64,000 nt of DNA from Haemonchus contortus (GCA_000469685.2 LS997566.1:11225492-11289491); one strand, 5' to 3'; shown: positions 1 through 12,200, counted from the first letter of the stretch. Notes: a model not told the origin generated them from the letters alone. A program made the numbers and translations.

Positions 1-1186
1 CGCTTTTTCTTCAGGTTAGACGTCCTCTTTTTGTAAAATTCTTGCAAAATCCCTTCTTGTGTCCGAGCCGGTTGCATGCGTGACGGCGTTTCTCGATGAA
101 GTCGCATTCCTTCGCCCAGTGGAGTCCTCCACAGCGGAAGCATGGCGAAGGCGGCTCTTTTCTCTGACTCTTCTTGGCCTCCACCGCGTTGATTTCGGAC
201 GGGAGTGCGGCTGGTGACGGTGGGCTGCACATAAGTTTGGCGTCCTGTCGAATATCTAGAAGCTGCTGAATTTCAGCGCTGAGCTCCCTCAGCGTAGTTT
301 CAGGATTATTCTCCAGCTTGCGTAGCGCGTGAGTACGAATGTCGGCGTATTCGGGTGCCGCCAAGCCACAGATCCAGACGAGGCACTTCATTTGTTCGGC
401 CGTAATGGCGTTGAACTCGGCCATTTCATGACGTCGATTCACTAGCCCAGTGTAGTCGCGGAGGCTTTCACCGTTGCACTGGGTTTTCAGGTAGGCGTAA
501 CGGCGGGCGAAGACTGATGTGTTGTGCCCGAACAGTTCCTGCAGCGTCTTGACAGTCTCCGCCAGTGAAATCTCGGCTGCTTTCCTTGGGAGGATATGGT
601 TGGTGAAGCGAGCGTAGGCAGGTGCATCGAGCTTGGACACAATGAGGCGTGCCTTTGCTGCTTCGTCGAGAGTGGCACCATCCTGCGTAATGATGTCCTC
701 GTAACGGCTGTACCAGACGTCAAAGGTGCAGCCATTTTCCGAGTCGTGCGTGAACTCGGGCAGCCGTGCAGACAGTGAGTTAGTGACGAACTCAGCTGAT
801 GTGGCGTGAGCAGTCGTCGATGTGGACGTCATCGACGAGAACATGCCTCGCATCTCCTTCATGACGGCTTGTAGCATCTTCTCCTGAGCTGCGGCTTGAG
901 CACTAAGAATAGCACGTAGAGTGTCAGCATCCATCGTAGTCGGCGTTGCTTGATGGAGTCGGCTGCTCGGCGTAATCGATCCTGATCGCCAGTTGATGTG
1001 GAGTCGTGGCGGAGAAGGTTTATTGCTGGAGAAGTCGGACTGGATACAATGACAACTAGTGAAAAAGGCCGGGTTTTTATACCAGTTGACCTGGTCAAAT
1101 ACCCTGGTCAAATTGCAGTAATACCAGATCAAAACCTACTATTTGGCGCCTAAGCGGTGGTCTTCAATTGACTATGGTAGACCACA
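1..1186 (-). mobile_element. Ty3/gypsy-type LTR retrotransposon, 5' part only (cut by window edge)
   Basis: This is the 5' LTR, leader and gag start of an LTR element read on the minus strand; the rest lies beyond position 1. A probable LTR occupies about 994-1186: on the minus strand it starts TGTGG and ends CCACATCA, and it holds an AATAAA signal near 1018. Three bases after the LTR comes GGCGATCA, the same primer-binding-site core at the same spacing as in the complete element at 57246-61936. The LTR sequence otherwise differs from that element, so the two are related families rather than copies of one another. The LTR outer edge is tentative. Confidence 0.7.
11..934 (-). pseudogene. Gag polyprotein fragment with zinc knuckles
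   Basis: The reading frame starts at the ATG at 934 (MDADTLRAILSAQ) and is clearly homologous to the first ~300 residues of the intact gag-pol at 57488-61579. Shared blocks include RLPEFTHDSENGCTFDVWY, LFGHNTSVFARRYAYLKTQ and YTGLVNRRHEMAEFNA. The first CCHC knuckle (CFRCGGLHWAKEC) is complete. In the second, the first cysteine is replaced by arginine. The frame closes at 11-13 just after the second knuckle, where the intact element continues into protease, so a frameshift or decay is likely. Gag would package element RNA in cytoplasmic particles. Confidence 0.75.
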
Positions 1187-1363
1187 TGTATAGCTAAAAG
1201 CCTACAACAACTACTGACTGAAGTAGGCTCGCCATAGGTTTTCTAAGAAGAAACCAATGAGGGATCAAAACGATTCGGCGCCACTATTCTATAGGGCAAT
1301 GCAGAGACCATCTCTGGACTTCATAGTGCAGTTTTGATAGTTTCGTCCCATTCCTAGTAGATC

Positions 1364-2401
1364 ATGTTTCTTATATATTTTGACTCGAATAGGATTCGCG
1401 GAAATACGTTACGTGAATTCATCACGAATAGAACATTCCAAGTTCGCATAGGAAACACCTTTTCCTCGCCTCGGAAGATCACGAGTGGAGTGCCACAGGG
1501 GGGAGTTTTATCTCCTCTGCTATTCAACATATATACGTATGAGCTAAGTTCGCTTATTACCAGTCTTGGGGTCCAGTGCAAGATTTTTGCTGATGATCTA
1601 AAAATCTACAAAGTAATTGATTCAGCCAATGATACTGCAAGTCTTCAAACAGCTATTGATGCAGTTTGTACATGGTCTGAAGAGTGGGGGCTCCCATTTT
1701 CACAGGAAAAGACCAAAGTTCTGATTCTATCCCGTTCGCAGCCGAAACCTTATTCTTACTATATGGAGGGCAATGTTTTGGAAATTGTTGAGGAGACAAC
1801 GGATCTTGGTTTTGTCATTAACCACAATCTAAATTTTGATGACCACATAAACAAGATTGTCAGCAAGGCTACCAATAAGACTTTCAATTTTTATAAAGCA
1901 TTCAGAAGCAAGGACGTCCAAGTACTTCTTCGGGCATTTAAAACTTATATTCGCCCTATCCTTGAATATGGAACTGTTATTTATAGTCCACATAAGAAAA
2001 TCCTTATTAAGACTATTGAGAAGGTCCAAAATGACTTCACTAGGAAGCTATTAATTAGAGTTCATGGGTATAATTATATGACTGTACCTCACAGTGCTAT
2101 TAGAAATAAAATGCTGGGCTTACAGTCACTTGAGCAAAGAAGAAAGCTGAATGATGTGCTTATGCTCTACAAAATTCTAAACGGTAAAGTTTCTATTGAT
2201 AAGTCTAAGCTATTCTCTGCAGGAGACTCTCGTACTCGGGGAGGCAACCTCAAGGTATATATTCCTAGACCAAAAACTCCACATCGATCTCACTTTTTCT
2301 GCCACCGTGCTGGCTTAGAATTCAACAAAATCGTGAAACGGGGTGATGTGCCTAAAACCATTGCTCAGTTCAAAAAACTTGCGACTCAACACTTCCAATG
2401 A
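1364..2401 (+). pseudogene. Reverse transcriptase, C-terminal part
   Basis: The 345-residue frame contains SGVPQGGVLSPLLFNIY (RT motif 4) near residue 40 and FADDLKIY (catalytic FADD box) near residue 77, followed by thumb-region sequence (KTKVLILSRSQ, DLGFVI). The N-terminal fingers (motifs 0-3) and the endonuclease are absent, so the fragment cannot transpose. The frame remains open to a TGA at 2399-2401, which suggests a fairly recent insertion. The apparent start is only the first methionine inside the truncated frame. Confidence 0.8.
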
Positions 2402-2634
2402 AATCATGGTTCACAACTTATGTCACTTTGCATTGCATTTTCACAGCGTGGCTAACTCACTTTCAGTTTGCCAGTGATTTTCCTCAGCCTTATCAACGTG
2501 CGTGCCGTCACGTTCAATTTAATTTATTTTCACTCTTCCATTATTATTTCACCACTATGAATTGTAGCCTTAGTTGTTTTGTGCTCTGGTTCATGTTTTA
2601 TTGCAATGGCTTCGCACGAATGTCTTCGTGTAAT

Positions 2635-2663
2635 AAATCAAATCAAATCAAATCAAATCAAAT
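2635..2663 (+). repeat. (AAATC)n LINE 3' tail
   Basis: Five perfect AAATC units are followed by a partial sixth. They sit at the 3' end of the LINE and mark its polarity. Confidence 0.85.
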
Positions 2664-4835
2664 ATTCAGTTCGAGGAAGAACGATCCAAAGCAGTGAATG
2701 CAGTTTGTGAAGGTGCTTGATTTTCAAGAAAACACTTCATCAGTTCTCCTACTGAGAGCGTCGACTGAAATTTGGCGCCTTTTCGTCATACCGTCTGAAA
2801 CGAAAAGTAATTCGTGCTCAGTAGCTTGCCTAAACAAGCAGCGGTATTCTGTCAAAAATCTTACATTGACTTCGAGGAAACTCGACATTTTACTGAGTAC
2901 ATATTGATCGCGCACCATTCTAAGTGGACAAGCATTTTATCCTCGATTTTCTCAACTTAACAGAGCCTCCTTTGCATCTCGTTTTCATCTCATCATATTC
3001 TCTTCGAGTATGCCGTCGTTATTCTTTAATGTATTCAGGATATCAAGTTTTTTTTATCTGAGAGGTTTCTCAGACTTTATGCAGGTTATTGCTTCATGTC
3101 GGCAAAAATTCCTTTAGAAATGTCATACTCAAATTTTTGGTGCTATTGAAGCTGAGCCAGCTTTGCAATACTTGAAATTTGAAGCAACAATATATTTCCT
3201 ACCCAACGTTAGGACTTGGGCACCTCCGCACGTGATGTGAGGCCATTGCGGCTGACAATGAGGAACCTTAGTTGCTCGATTAACGCATATCAATTTTCAC
3301 TCGGTTTCTGAGAGTAAACTCCTTGGTCCCAGCTGCCATGTCACCGTTGTGCTTCACTACGATCTTTGATGCAAATTGTCCTTTTGATTTCTTGGCTTTG
3401 ATTCGTAATATAATTTCGCCCACTTTTTTAATGATGTATTCAAGTGATTTCTTCTTTACTGAAGTCATTTCATCTGCGCAAAGTTGACATCTTAGTAAAA
3501 ATTAATAATTACCAAAGTTGCATAACATACTAAAATTACGTATAATGGAAAATCAAGTTTTTCGAAATATAATTCGATTTGATTGACTTATGTAAGGTGG
3601 CGTTACAAGATTCAGCAAGATTGATGGAATGAGAAGATGGCTTGGTGCACAGTGAACCCGGCAAGAATGAGCGAATGCTCAGCTAAGGGGCTTCCTTGCA
3701 GCAGCCTTACGACAAGGTTCTGAATAAAAAAACGCCGAGATGAAGATTTTGTTGTGCGTAGGTTTTATGATACACAGAAGCGTGTTTCATAACCTCTCTC
3801 TTTGTATCGCTCATCCGTCCAGTACACCCAGTTCATCGTGCAGTGTCGTGCAGAGAAAAAGTATAATATGACCACGACTGTGTACGAAGAAGGAGTCTGC
3901 CCATCACAGCGTACTTTCGAGTGAAATGAATCAGTTCGTACAATGAGAAGGACACAGAGTTGTACAAATTTTCCAAACATTTTATGAGCTAACTCAATAT
4001 CGAGCTTAAAAATCAAAGAAAAAGCAAACAATCGGAATGAATTAATCAGTAGCATGTTCAACATATCCACACACCCATGTATACACAGAAAGTAGGTGGC
4101 AATGCAATATGAATAAAAATAATAGAAGCTGATGAGGCGGTGTTTCAGAGCATCAAATAAACGCACCCGATATTTCTGAACAGAAGAAATAGTTGTTTCT
4201 CAGAAGGGAAAGCTCCACCGACCCTACCTTACTTTATCTTCCACATGTAGCATCTAAGAGTCTAGTCGTCGTACTTTCTGACTGGGAAGTGCTAGTTTGG
4301 CTGACATCACGTTTTCTACGTAGGCAGCTTTCACTGTGGGCACATCCAGTAGGCGGAATTGATCACATCTATTGGACCAGTTTGTCTCATTCCCTCCTTA
4401 TTTCAGCTTCAATAAATTTGAGCTATTCTAGTTCAGTAGCCGTTCAAGATGGAGACGGAAGGGCGTACATGCAGACATACAGACACTTATCCTTTACATC
4501 ACTTTGCATCAAGTACGTTTTAAGTACTATTAGTAGCATGAATCGTTGATTTCATGAAACGTTTCAGAAATTGAGGTGCCACCAACAGAGTGAACTCACA
4601 ATCCCCCCTTCCAGTCTTGACTTCGTAATTTTAGATGCTCGTATGATTGCATGTTCAAAAATCAACATCAGAAAGGTTTGCAAACGATTTATTTAAATAT
4701 AAATTAGTAATGTGGAGTTTATTTCTTATTACAGTAACGTTGTAATTGAAGTGGAAGACATTGACCATGCATTCTCTATCACTTCTTCGCTGAAACACAT
4801 AATCATCACAATCCCACTGAGCCATATGGTTATAA
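2664..4835. other. Intergenic/intronic DNA with no recognised gene
   Basis: AT-rich sequence without convincing coding potential apart from the candidate exon at 3280-3475. Frames on both strands are short and resemble no family I recognise. Confidence 0.5.
3280..3475 (-). CDS. Candidate terminal exon of an unidentified gene
   Basis: On the minus strand a TTGCGCAG acceptor is followed by about 64 open codons ending in TAA. The product is strongly basic (SVKKKSLEYIIKKVGEIILR, later IVVKHNGDMAAGTKEF) and has an ordinary-looking composition. It lies downstream of the kinase gene on the same strand but after that gene's stop codon, so it would belong to another gene. I recognise no family and found no partner exon. 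Confidence 0.3.
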
Positions 4836-5124
4836 AGTCATATCGGCTGCTTTCATAGTCCGCCGGCCGGCCGGCCGGCGTGCCACGAGGCAGTGCTAGG
4901 GAGAGGAGGGCGGCAGACGGTCGGTCGAAGGTGTAAAAACTAAGGAGAAGAAGATCAAAAACCAAACAACAAGGGGCTCGTACAAATGGTTTTTTGATCT
5001 TGTCTCTCCTTGGTTAGGGTCCTTCGGAGGGCTGACTGACCGTCTGTCGCCCTCCTCCCCCCTAGCACTGCCTCGTGGCACGCTGGCCGGCCGGCCTGCG
5101 AACTATGAAAGCAGCCATTGACTT
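4836..5124. repeat. GC-rich hairpin (foldback) repeat
   Basis: Two ~90-bp arms are inverted around a ~110-bp centre. The left arm reads GGCTGCTTTCATAG, then a GCCGGCC run, then GTGCCACGAGGCAGTGCTAG; the right arm is the imperfect reverse complement. The GCCGGCC run is longer on the left. The shape suggests a non-autonomous foldback or MITE insertion. No transposase and no clear target duplication were seen. Confidence 0.65.
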
Positions 5125-5584
5125 TCATGTATTTCCAGGTGCATCTATGTGCTTCCTTTGTAATAAAAGCTCTTTGACAATTTTTTGACTTTCGGTTAGT
5201 GAGCGCTCTTTCTCTAAAGACAACCCGCACGTGATGGAGTCAGAAAGGTTTTACACGTGAACTGCAATTCTTCTGTAGTATAGAAATTAATAATCACTCT
5301 GGAAAAGGGTTTTTCAAAAGGCTCAAAAGTGTGTGTATTTCGTTTGGCGCAGCAGTTCGCAGCTCATTCGAGACGGCTTGTGAGCTGGGCAACTCGTCCA
5401 GGTGATTCATCTTCCTGATCATGCTATCAGCTGTACATAGACAGAATACAAGAATGTCCGCGACTCGACGTCTAATAGTAGCAGCGTCATCGATCGGGTG
5501 TATACCTGCTGTATGGGTAGCGGGTCGAACATGTGTAGATATGTCTATTCAAAAATGAAGATCTTCAACCCTGATAGTAGTTGA
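5125..5584. other. Kinase 3' flank
   Basis: Non-coding sequence downstream of the kinase stop. It presumably holds the 3' UTR, but no canonical polyadenylation signal was recognised. Confidence 0.4.
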
Positions 5585-6235
5585 CTAAAAGTTAAAACCT
5601 CTTTTGGGTTCTTTCGAGATGCGATGAAATGATGGTTCAGTATTCAATGAAGTTCTTGTCTGACTACTTCGACGAAAAGGCTCACCAAGTTTTGACCTTC
5701 TGCCGAACACTGGTTTTGTTCTGATTTCCACATCTTTAAAATCGTCTTTCTCACGACGGGAATCGAGATCAATTTGTGTTGTCATCGTCACATCTTCTGC
5801 TCGACCTTTCTTGGCGCTATCCTTATCTTTTTCACCCTTTGAAGGTGAATCCTTGGTAGTTTTTGGAGCTTTAGTCCCCTCTTTCGTTGCTGTCGAGGGA
5901 GAACCGACGTCTGATCCACTTTTCTGTGGTGATTCCTTACTAGATATTTTAGGCTTTGTGGTAATTCCCTTTTTCTCTTCAGACTCAGGACCTAATACCT
6001 CCTCCATAGTCTTGTTTTCGACGATGGGGACGGGTGTAACTGGTCCTACTATCATACTTTTTTGGTCTTTACTACTGGTCATTGAAATCATTTCCTTCTT
6101 CACTCCACCATCGACTGGTAGAACACTTTCAGCTGTTCCTTTCAGCCTTTCATTGGAGGGTGACGGAGTAGGACCAATTTTAGGATCGCAGGCCACGTCA
6201 ATTTCAATCGTCGCGGTTGTTTTTCCTTCGCTCAC
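5585..6235 (-). CDS. Kinase exon 12: Lys/Ser/Pro-rich C-terminal tail
   Basis: 216 codons and a stop, following a TTATTTCCAAG acceptor in phase with exon 11. The composition is low-complexity and charged, rich in K, S, T, P and E (for example SPSKGEKDKDSAKKGR), with no recognised domain. It is probably disordered. It ends EPKRGFNF. I saw no AATAAA within about 300 bp downstream. Confidence 0.75.
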   Translation of the reverse strand: MSEGKTTATIEIDVACDPKIGPTPSPSNERLKGTAESVLPVDGGVKKEMISMTSSKDQKSMIVGPVTPVPIVENKTMEEVLGPESEEKKGITTKPKISSKESPQKSGSDVGSPSTATKEGTKAPKTTKDSPSKGEKDKDSAKKGRAEDVTMTTQIDLDSRREKDDFKDVEIRTKPVFGRRSKLGEPFRRSSQTRTSLNTEPSFHRISKEPKRGFNF

Positions 6236-9200
6236 CTTGGAAATAATCCTTCAGGCATTCAAACATAACCAGGAACACCAAAATGTGGACAGTAAATAAT
6301 TTACCGCTTGTGTAGCGATCGATCGATCATCTACCAGATCTTTTTCTGGATGTGCAGAGATTATCTTTTCTATGTCCGACTTTATCTGAAATAATTTGTG
6401 AGCAGTACAAGTCGAAAGCCGTCAATTATGCAAATTTTGGGGAATTCGAAGTTGATGGGTTCAGAATGTGGGATGTGCTACTTTCCAAACGCTTATCGCA
6501 GAAATGCGACGGTTGATTGTCGCGGGCAATGTTCGAATCAGAATTTCGAATTTCCACCAATCGATGGTTCGATGGCTTTTCTTTGTAGAACTTTTGTGGC
6601 ACGACCACGCTCTACATGAAAACAAGAAGAAATTAGGGGAAAAAATAATAAAAAGAAGCAAAAAAGCAAAGCAGGCTCTATCGATTGCGTGAAGGAGGGC
6701 CGGAAACGATAGTTGCAGTTCAGTGGCGCGAGACAACTGAAAAAGATTAGTCGCATGCGGCCTAGCGAACTTGGGGATTCAGGGAGAAGTTTCGCCAGCT
6801 CGGGGAAATGTTCCGCTGTGCTGCTGAACTCAAATCAATAGCACGCTCTAAATTCATTCCAAATAATGAAGTCTAGAAATCAATACCAAACCTCTGAAAA
6901 TGGAGCATGTTCGAAGATACAGTACTCGCCGTATGAACTTAAAAAATTTACGAAAATAGAGCGACTGTGCGTCTTTTCGTCTTTTCTTTATAAATCGCTT
7001 TAAAATAAATTAATCGAAAAGGGAAAACCGTTGAACTCAGCTCCCCGAGCTCTACAAGATGATACCCTAAAATGTTGAAAATGCTTTATTTTGGATTGCG
7101 TCATGCACTTGAGCTCCATCCGAAAAGCAATTGCATGCATATGGGATGCACGCTTTATTGCTCGTAGGGGCTGAATGGTTTCTGAAGATTACGTGGCCAG
7201 AATCTGCTTTGGCTTGCGCCACGTACTCGACTTTACTCAGTACAATGTGAAAATGATTATTGGTTTTGTTCAGTCTCCATTGTTCCTTTTTTAGTTTGAA
7301 GGCTGTAGATAAGTGCATCTACGGTCTCTGCACTCAAACGTTTTTTTACAGGTTCATCGAGAATATGATACCAATTTACGGCAAAATAACAAAGTTGATT
7401 TTTTTGGCATTTTCCAATTTTGGAGGAATTTTTCTACGGAATCTGAGGAGATTGCGTGTAGGCACTCTACTGTCGTAGACATCTCTTTGTTGTCTGCGAG
7501 ACTGCTGTGGTACATCCTATGATTGATCGAAATTTCTCCCTTGGTATGGCCCCGAACTTCGAACTTCGTCAAGCCCAAATCATAAAACAATGTTTTTTCC
7601 CTTTCCGCAGGGGGAAAAACAATCGTTAGATAGCATTTTTGCGGAGTATCTAGCAGTATACAAATTAAATGCAAAAGGTTAAGCAGCAATTAAATGCAAA
7701 AAGTTAAGCAGCAAAACATAATTTTGTAACTTGGGCTCGGCAAAGTTCGAGGTTTGGGGCCATGCCAAGGGAAAAATTTTGATCTATGATAGTGTGTTTC
7801 ACGACAGTTTTGCAGACAACAGAGAGTAGTCTACAATAGTAGACTGCCTTGCTGCCGCTTCCTCAGGTCCCGAGGAAATTTCCTCAAAAATTAGGAAAAT
7901 GCCAAAAAAATCGACTCCGTTATTTTGCCGTAAATTGATCTCATATTTTCAATGGAACGTGAAAAGAGGAGTGTTGAGTGCTGAGGCCGTAGATGCAGTC
8001 ATCTGCAGCCTCCAACCCAAAAACGAACGACGGAGACTGAACCGCTCCTTCAGACCGTCTCAAAACTTCCATTCAAACTGCTCAACATTCCCGCCACTAC
8101 AGTGCTCCGTCCCTTGCAGATCTTACCCCCCCCCCTCACCAAAGTAACCATTAATCGATCCAATCCCCCTTCTCGCCACCTCAGTACTGCGCCAGCAGCA
8201 GATCTTCCCCCATTCGAATAAATATCATTTTGAAGCTTCCAAATTCCCGCCACTACAGTACCCGTCTGCATGCGTATCCAAACACGCCCTGTAGGAAACC
8301 ACTCAGAGACAGGCCTACTGCAGAAAGTGGTTGTGGAGGGAGGTTTTCGTCACGGGTTGACCTATATATCATTCGATAGGATAATTCGCGGGGAATCCAA
8401 CAGTGTATAACTCAATTACAAAAAGGCTAACGGAAAGGAAAAAACGTTGTTTTATGATTTAAGCTCGACGAAGTTTGAAGTTTGGGGCCACACCAAGGGA
8501 GAAATTTCGATCAGTGATAAGGTGTACCGTAGAAGTCTTGCAGCCAACAAAGAGATGTCAACGACAGTGGAGTGCTTAAACGCAATCTCCTCAGATTCCG
8601 TAGAAAAATTCCTCCAAAATTGGAAAATGCCCAAAAAATTAACTTTGTTTTTTTGCCGTAAATTGGTATCATATTCTCGATGAACCTGTAAAAGAACGGT
8701 TGAGTGTAGAGACCGTAGATGCACTTATCTACAGCCTTTAAACCAAAAAAGGAACAATGGAGACTGAACAAAACCAATAATCATTTTCATCCCATGTGCA
8801 TAAAATTACTTTTCGGATGGAGCTCAAGTGCATGACGCAATCCGAAATAAAGCATTTTCAACATTTTAGGGTATCATCTTGTGGAGCTCGATGAGCTGAG
8901 TTCAACGGTTTTTCCTTTTCGATTAATTTAATTTAAAGCGATTTATAAAGAAAAGACGAAAAAGACGCACAGTCGCTCTATTTTCGTAAATTTTTAAGTT
9001 CATACGGCGAGTACTGTACTTCGTGATTCCCTACAATCCTATTTTTACTGAAATGGGTCAAGAATCACTTTATGGGAAATCAAGGCTTCCTTCGCGGTAC
9101 TTGTGCCTTCCTGGGTAGTACGCCCATCGAATATTTCAACTTCTCCAAATATCGTATTTTCAGTAGATTCTAATGTGCTATTGTCAGATGATAAATTATG

Positions 9201-12200
9201 AAATGGGACGTAATTATATTTATGCCCATTTACATTGCCCACATACAGTAGCGCTCAAAAGTCTTCGGTGAAATGCTTCGACGATTTTTCGTTCATAACT
9301 TTTTTCTTAGTAGACCAAATCGGGCAAAATTTGGATATGTTTAACTAGAGCATATTTCACCCTACCCAACACTATTTGACTGCGAAGCTTCAATATCCAC
9401 AGATAGAGCAAAGACTCTGTTGCGGTAGCCGATTTTGCTAAAACTAAAGTTGTTGACGTCTGCAGTTATTCGCAACTTATGTACGTTTTTCCTCTCTACT
9501 AAGTTCGGCATTAGCGCTGGTACACTTTTGGCGTGACAAAAAGGAAAGAGATTCTGGAAGGACGATCTTCTGTATTTTTAGTCGATTTTATTTTCATGCC
9601 CTTTGGAATATCTGGAACATGGTCAGATTGCAGGTTAATAGTGGTAAATATTCACACTACACCCATGCTTCACATATTGAAATTTCGCATGATTCGATCC
9701 AGTAGGAAAGGAGTTACGACTGAAAAGTACGGCTGAAGAGCCATTCCACCGAAGACTTTTGAGCGCTACTGTACATACATAAGGCCTCCTGGCCAAATAA
9801 TCCCACGGACCTCTACGTCCTCGCCTCTTACCCTTCTCATGATAAAAAGAAACTGCAGTAGGAAAATAAACAAAGGCCGATATCGCCCCGACAACACGCG
9901 TGACTCTAAATAGTACAGTCGATAGTGCTGCCTCTGAAGGCAATATTGAAGGCCATCTCGAAAGCTAACTTGGGAAGATCTTCGTGCTCATTATAATAAG
10001 GTTGTATTCTAGCTTACTTAGACACTACAATTTTTGTGACTTTCCTCCATTTTCAAATATTCACCCGTAATAGCTCAGTATAGAAGTGGCGGAACTCCCC
10101 CTTGAATTCCCACGGCCTGCTGCAGTGATTTCCCGCCGGCTCTCCGTGCGACGAGCAGGACACGCCGTTTGGGGCAAGTTACCATGCCTTCAGCACAGCT
10201 GTAATTACCAAAACTAACTGCGGAAAAATCGGGCCTTTTGTCAGGATCCTTACACCACAGCTTCTCTTTGACATAATTTACCACGTAGTCTGGAGTTGAA
10301 GCGGGAAACTCATTGACTTTGCCTTCTACAATCTGAAAACACTGCCACGATTAACCCCAGATCTCACTAAATAATTGACCATATTTCGCCCGGAGTGAGG
10401 TAATCCATTAAGAAAATAGTGATAACATTTTATGCCAATGTCTGCTCTATGAATCTTCATAAAGCTGCGTTGGGAATTCCCTTTTTTCAAACTTCGTTTT
10501 TGCACTTGTATTAGATTGAAAGTTGCGGTAGCTGAAACTCTTCACTCAGACAACTGAGTCACTCTCGCGAACACCGACCATCTTCTTCACAACACTATTC
10601 CTCATATCATCATATGGACCAATACCAGCGAATATTTCATATATTAAAACCTGAACACACTTTTATATATTCGCTGACCAATTACTCATTGCGACAGCAG
10701 AAAAAGTTACCCCATAAGTGTAAATATCAGTCTTCCGTGTGAAAGTAAATGTTAGTATACTTTCAGGTGCCATCCATTTGATAGGCATCTTTTGTGCTGT
10801 TTTCATTTTATACTGTGCTCCTGGTCTTGATAGACCAAAGTCCGAGATCTTAACCTGAACATTAATAATGAATTTATATTTAACATCAATAAGTCTCATT
10901 CGCTACTGACAGTCGCCTGTGGCGACAGCGGATTCTATCCGCTCTAACGGTGGAGCCTGGTGAGTATTTCATCAAGTGGGTAGTTTTCCGATGAGTTTCG
11001 GTCGTTTTTTGCTCAAGAGCAGACGCTATCGGATAATGTAAAACTTCTCGAATTGCGTTTAGGCCTCTGAAGACGACGATTACGTCGAAACGTTAGGCCG
11101 TGAACTTAATGAAGTGTTCCACCTAAAAACCTCGAACGGCAGAAGAATTCAAACAGCGTTATCGAAAAATGAATTTATATTTTGCCAGTCTTGCTATGGC
11201 TGATGGGTTATAAAAAGTACTGTGGTGAGTCTCCCACGTATGTTCAAAATTTCGCCATGAACCTCTCTTCCTTGAAAGTCTAAAAATAAGAGACTGCAAC
11301 TGTGTTGTTTCATAGTAAAGAAGTGAAGGTTCTATGTGCAGATGAGAATGCATGGTTTATTCTTGATTTGTAAATGGAAACTGGTTTTACGATGCATTGG
11401 CTGTGAGCTTAAACGTTGGAGGCTCAGTTCACGAAAAGAGTACTTTATGATATATTCCCTCAGGAGCCCAAGTATGCCATATGTCGTGACTTTCGTGCGA
11501 CTCTATTAAAGGATTGCGCCTGGCCGGGTGTGCGCGGGCCCTAGCGCGCCGTCGGAAACGCAGCCAAATACATGGCTCAAGCTTCATTGAGCCTATCATT
11601 GTTGGTGTGAGTCGCCTCGATCGTGCCGTATCGGTCGCATTCGTCGTCGTCGTCAATGCTAGCGGGTTGGAAGGATGCGTGCCGTAGCGTCTGTACATTA
11701 TCCTTCCTATTCTGCGTAGCTATCGTAACGAAGTCGAGTCAGATAAGAGGAGAACGTCAGGGCATGGAAGCCCATGAATGGAGCAAACCGAGTAACCCGT
11801 CATGAGTATAAAACTAAGGTTCGGCTCCCCTCCCCTCTTTTCCTTTAGCGTAGCAGGCGTAAGATGTTATAAGTATTGTTTATTTATTCCATAGTATTTT
11901 GTGTAAGAACGCATAGACATGAACTCATTGCTATTACTATTTTGAGTATTCATATCATATTCCTATTAAACTCGAAAGCGAAGCAGTTTCCGCGTATTCA
12001 TTGGTTTACACAAGTGAGTGCCAAGTCACAACTATGCCGATAGTGAATTGGCAATAGTGAATCCGCCGCTTACAATGAGGCGAGAGAAGATTGATAGTGT
12101 ATCGCGTACTTACAACATGAATGGACCGGCAGCGTACGAGAAATGTACAGTCTGGCACTCTAGGGCCTACTGTTAACCTCGTACAACGCGTGGCAGGTAG

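Larger units (their letters stand above)
1364..2663 (+). mobile_element. 5'-truncated non-LTR retrotransposon (CR1/Jockey-like LINE)
   Basis: The insertion keeps only the C-terminal half of a reverse transcriptase, a ~230-bp 3' UTR and a short tandem tail. This is the usual outcome of incomplete target-primed reverse transcription. The 5' edge is unclear, because homology may begin a few tens of bases before 1364. No target-site duplication was resolved. Subfamily assignment rests only on RT style and the pentanucleotide tail. Confidence 0.75.

Noticed and set aside
2641..2663. CRISPR-like or satellite array
   Set aside because: The pentanucleotide run is the 3' tail of the LINE; the genome is eukaryotic and no spacers exist.
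4193..4549. 118-codon plus-strand frame
   Set aside because: No recognisable motif, no splice or promoter context, and composition like neighbouring non-coding DNA.
9045..9242. Minus-strand frame (NVNGHKYNYVPFHNLSS...) between two transposons
   Set aside because: It looks protein-like but sits inside kinase intron 11, has no good acceptor, abuts a MITE, and splicing it in would break the clean exon 10-11 join.
11050..11180. Reading of the hammerhead region as protein (EDDDYVETLGRELNEV...)
   Set aside because: The frame is open for about 50 codons but has no start or family. The RNA motif and the flanking duplication explain the segment better.
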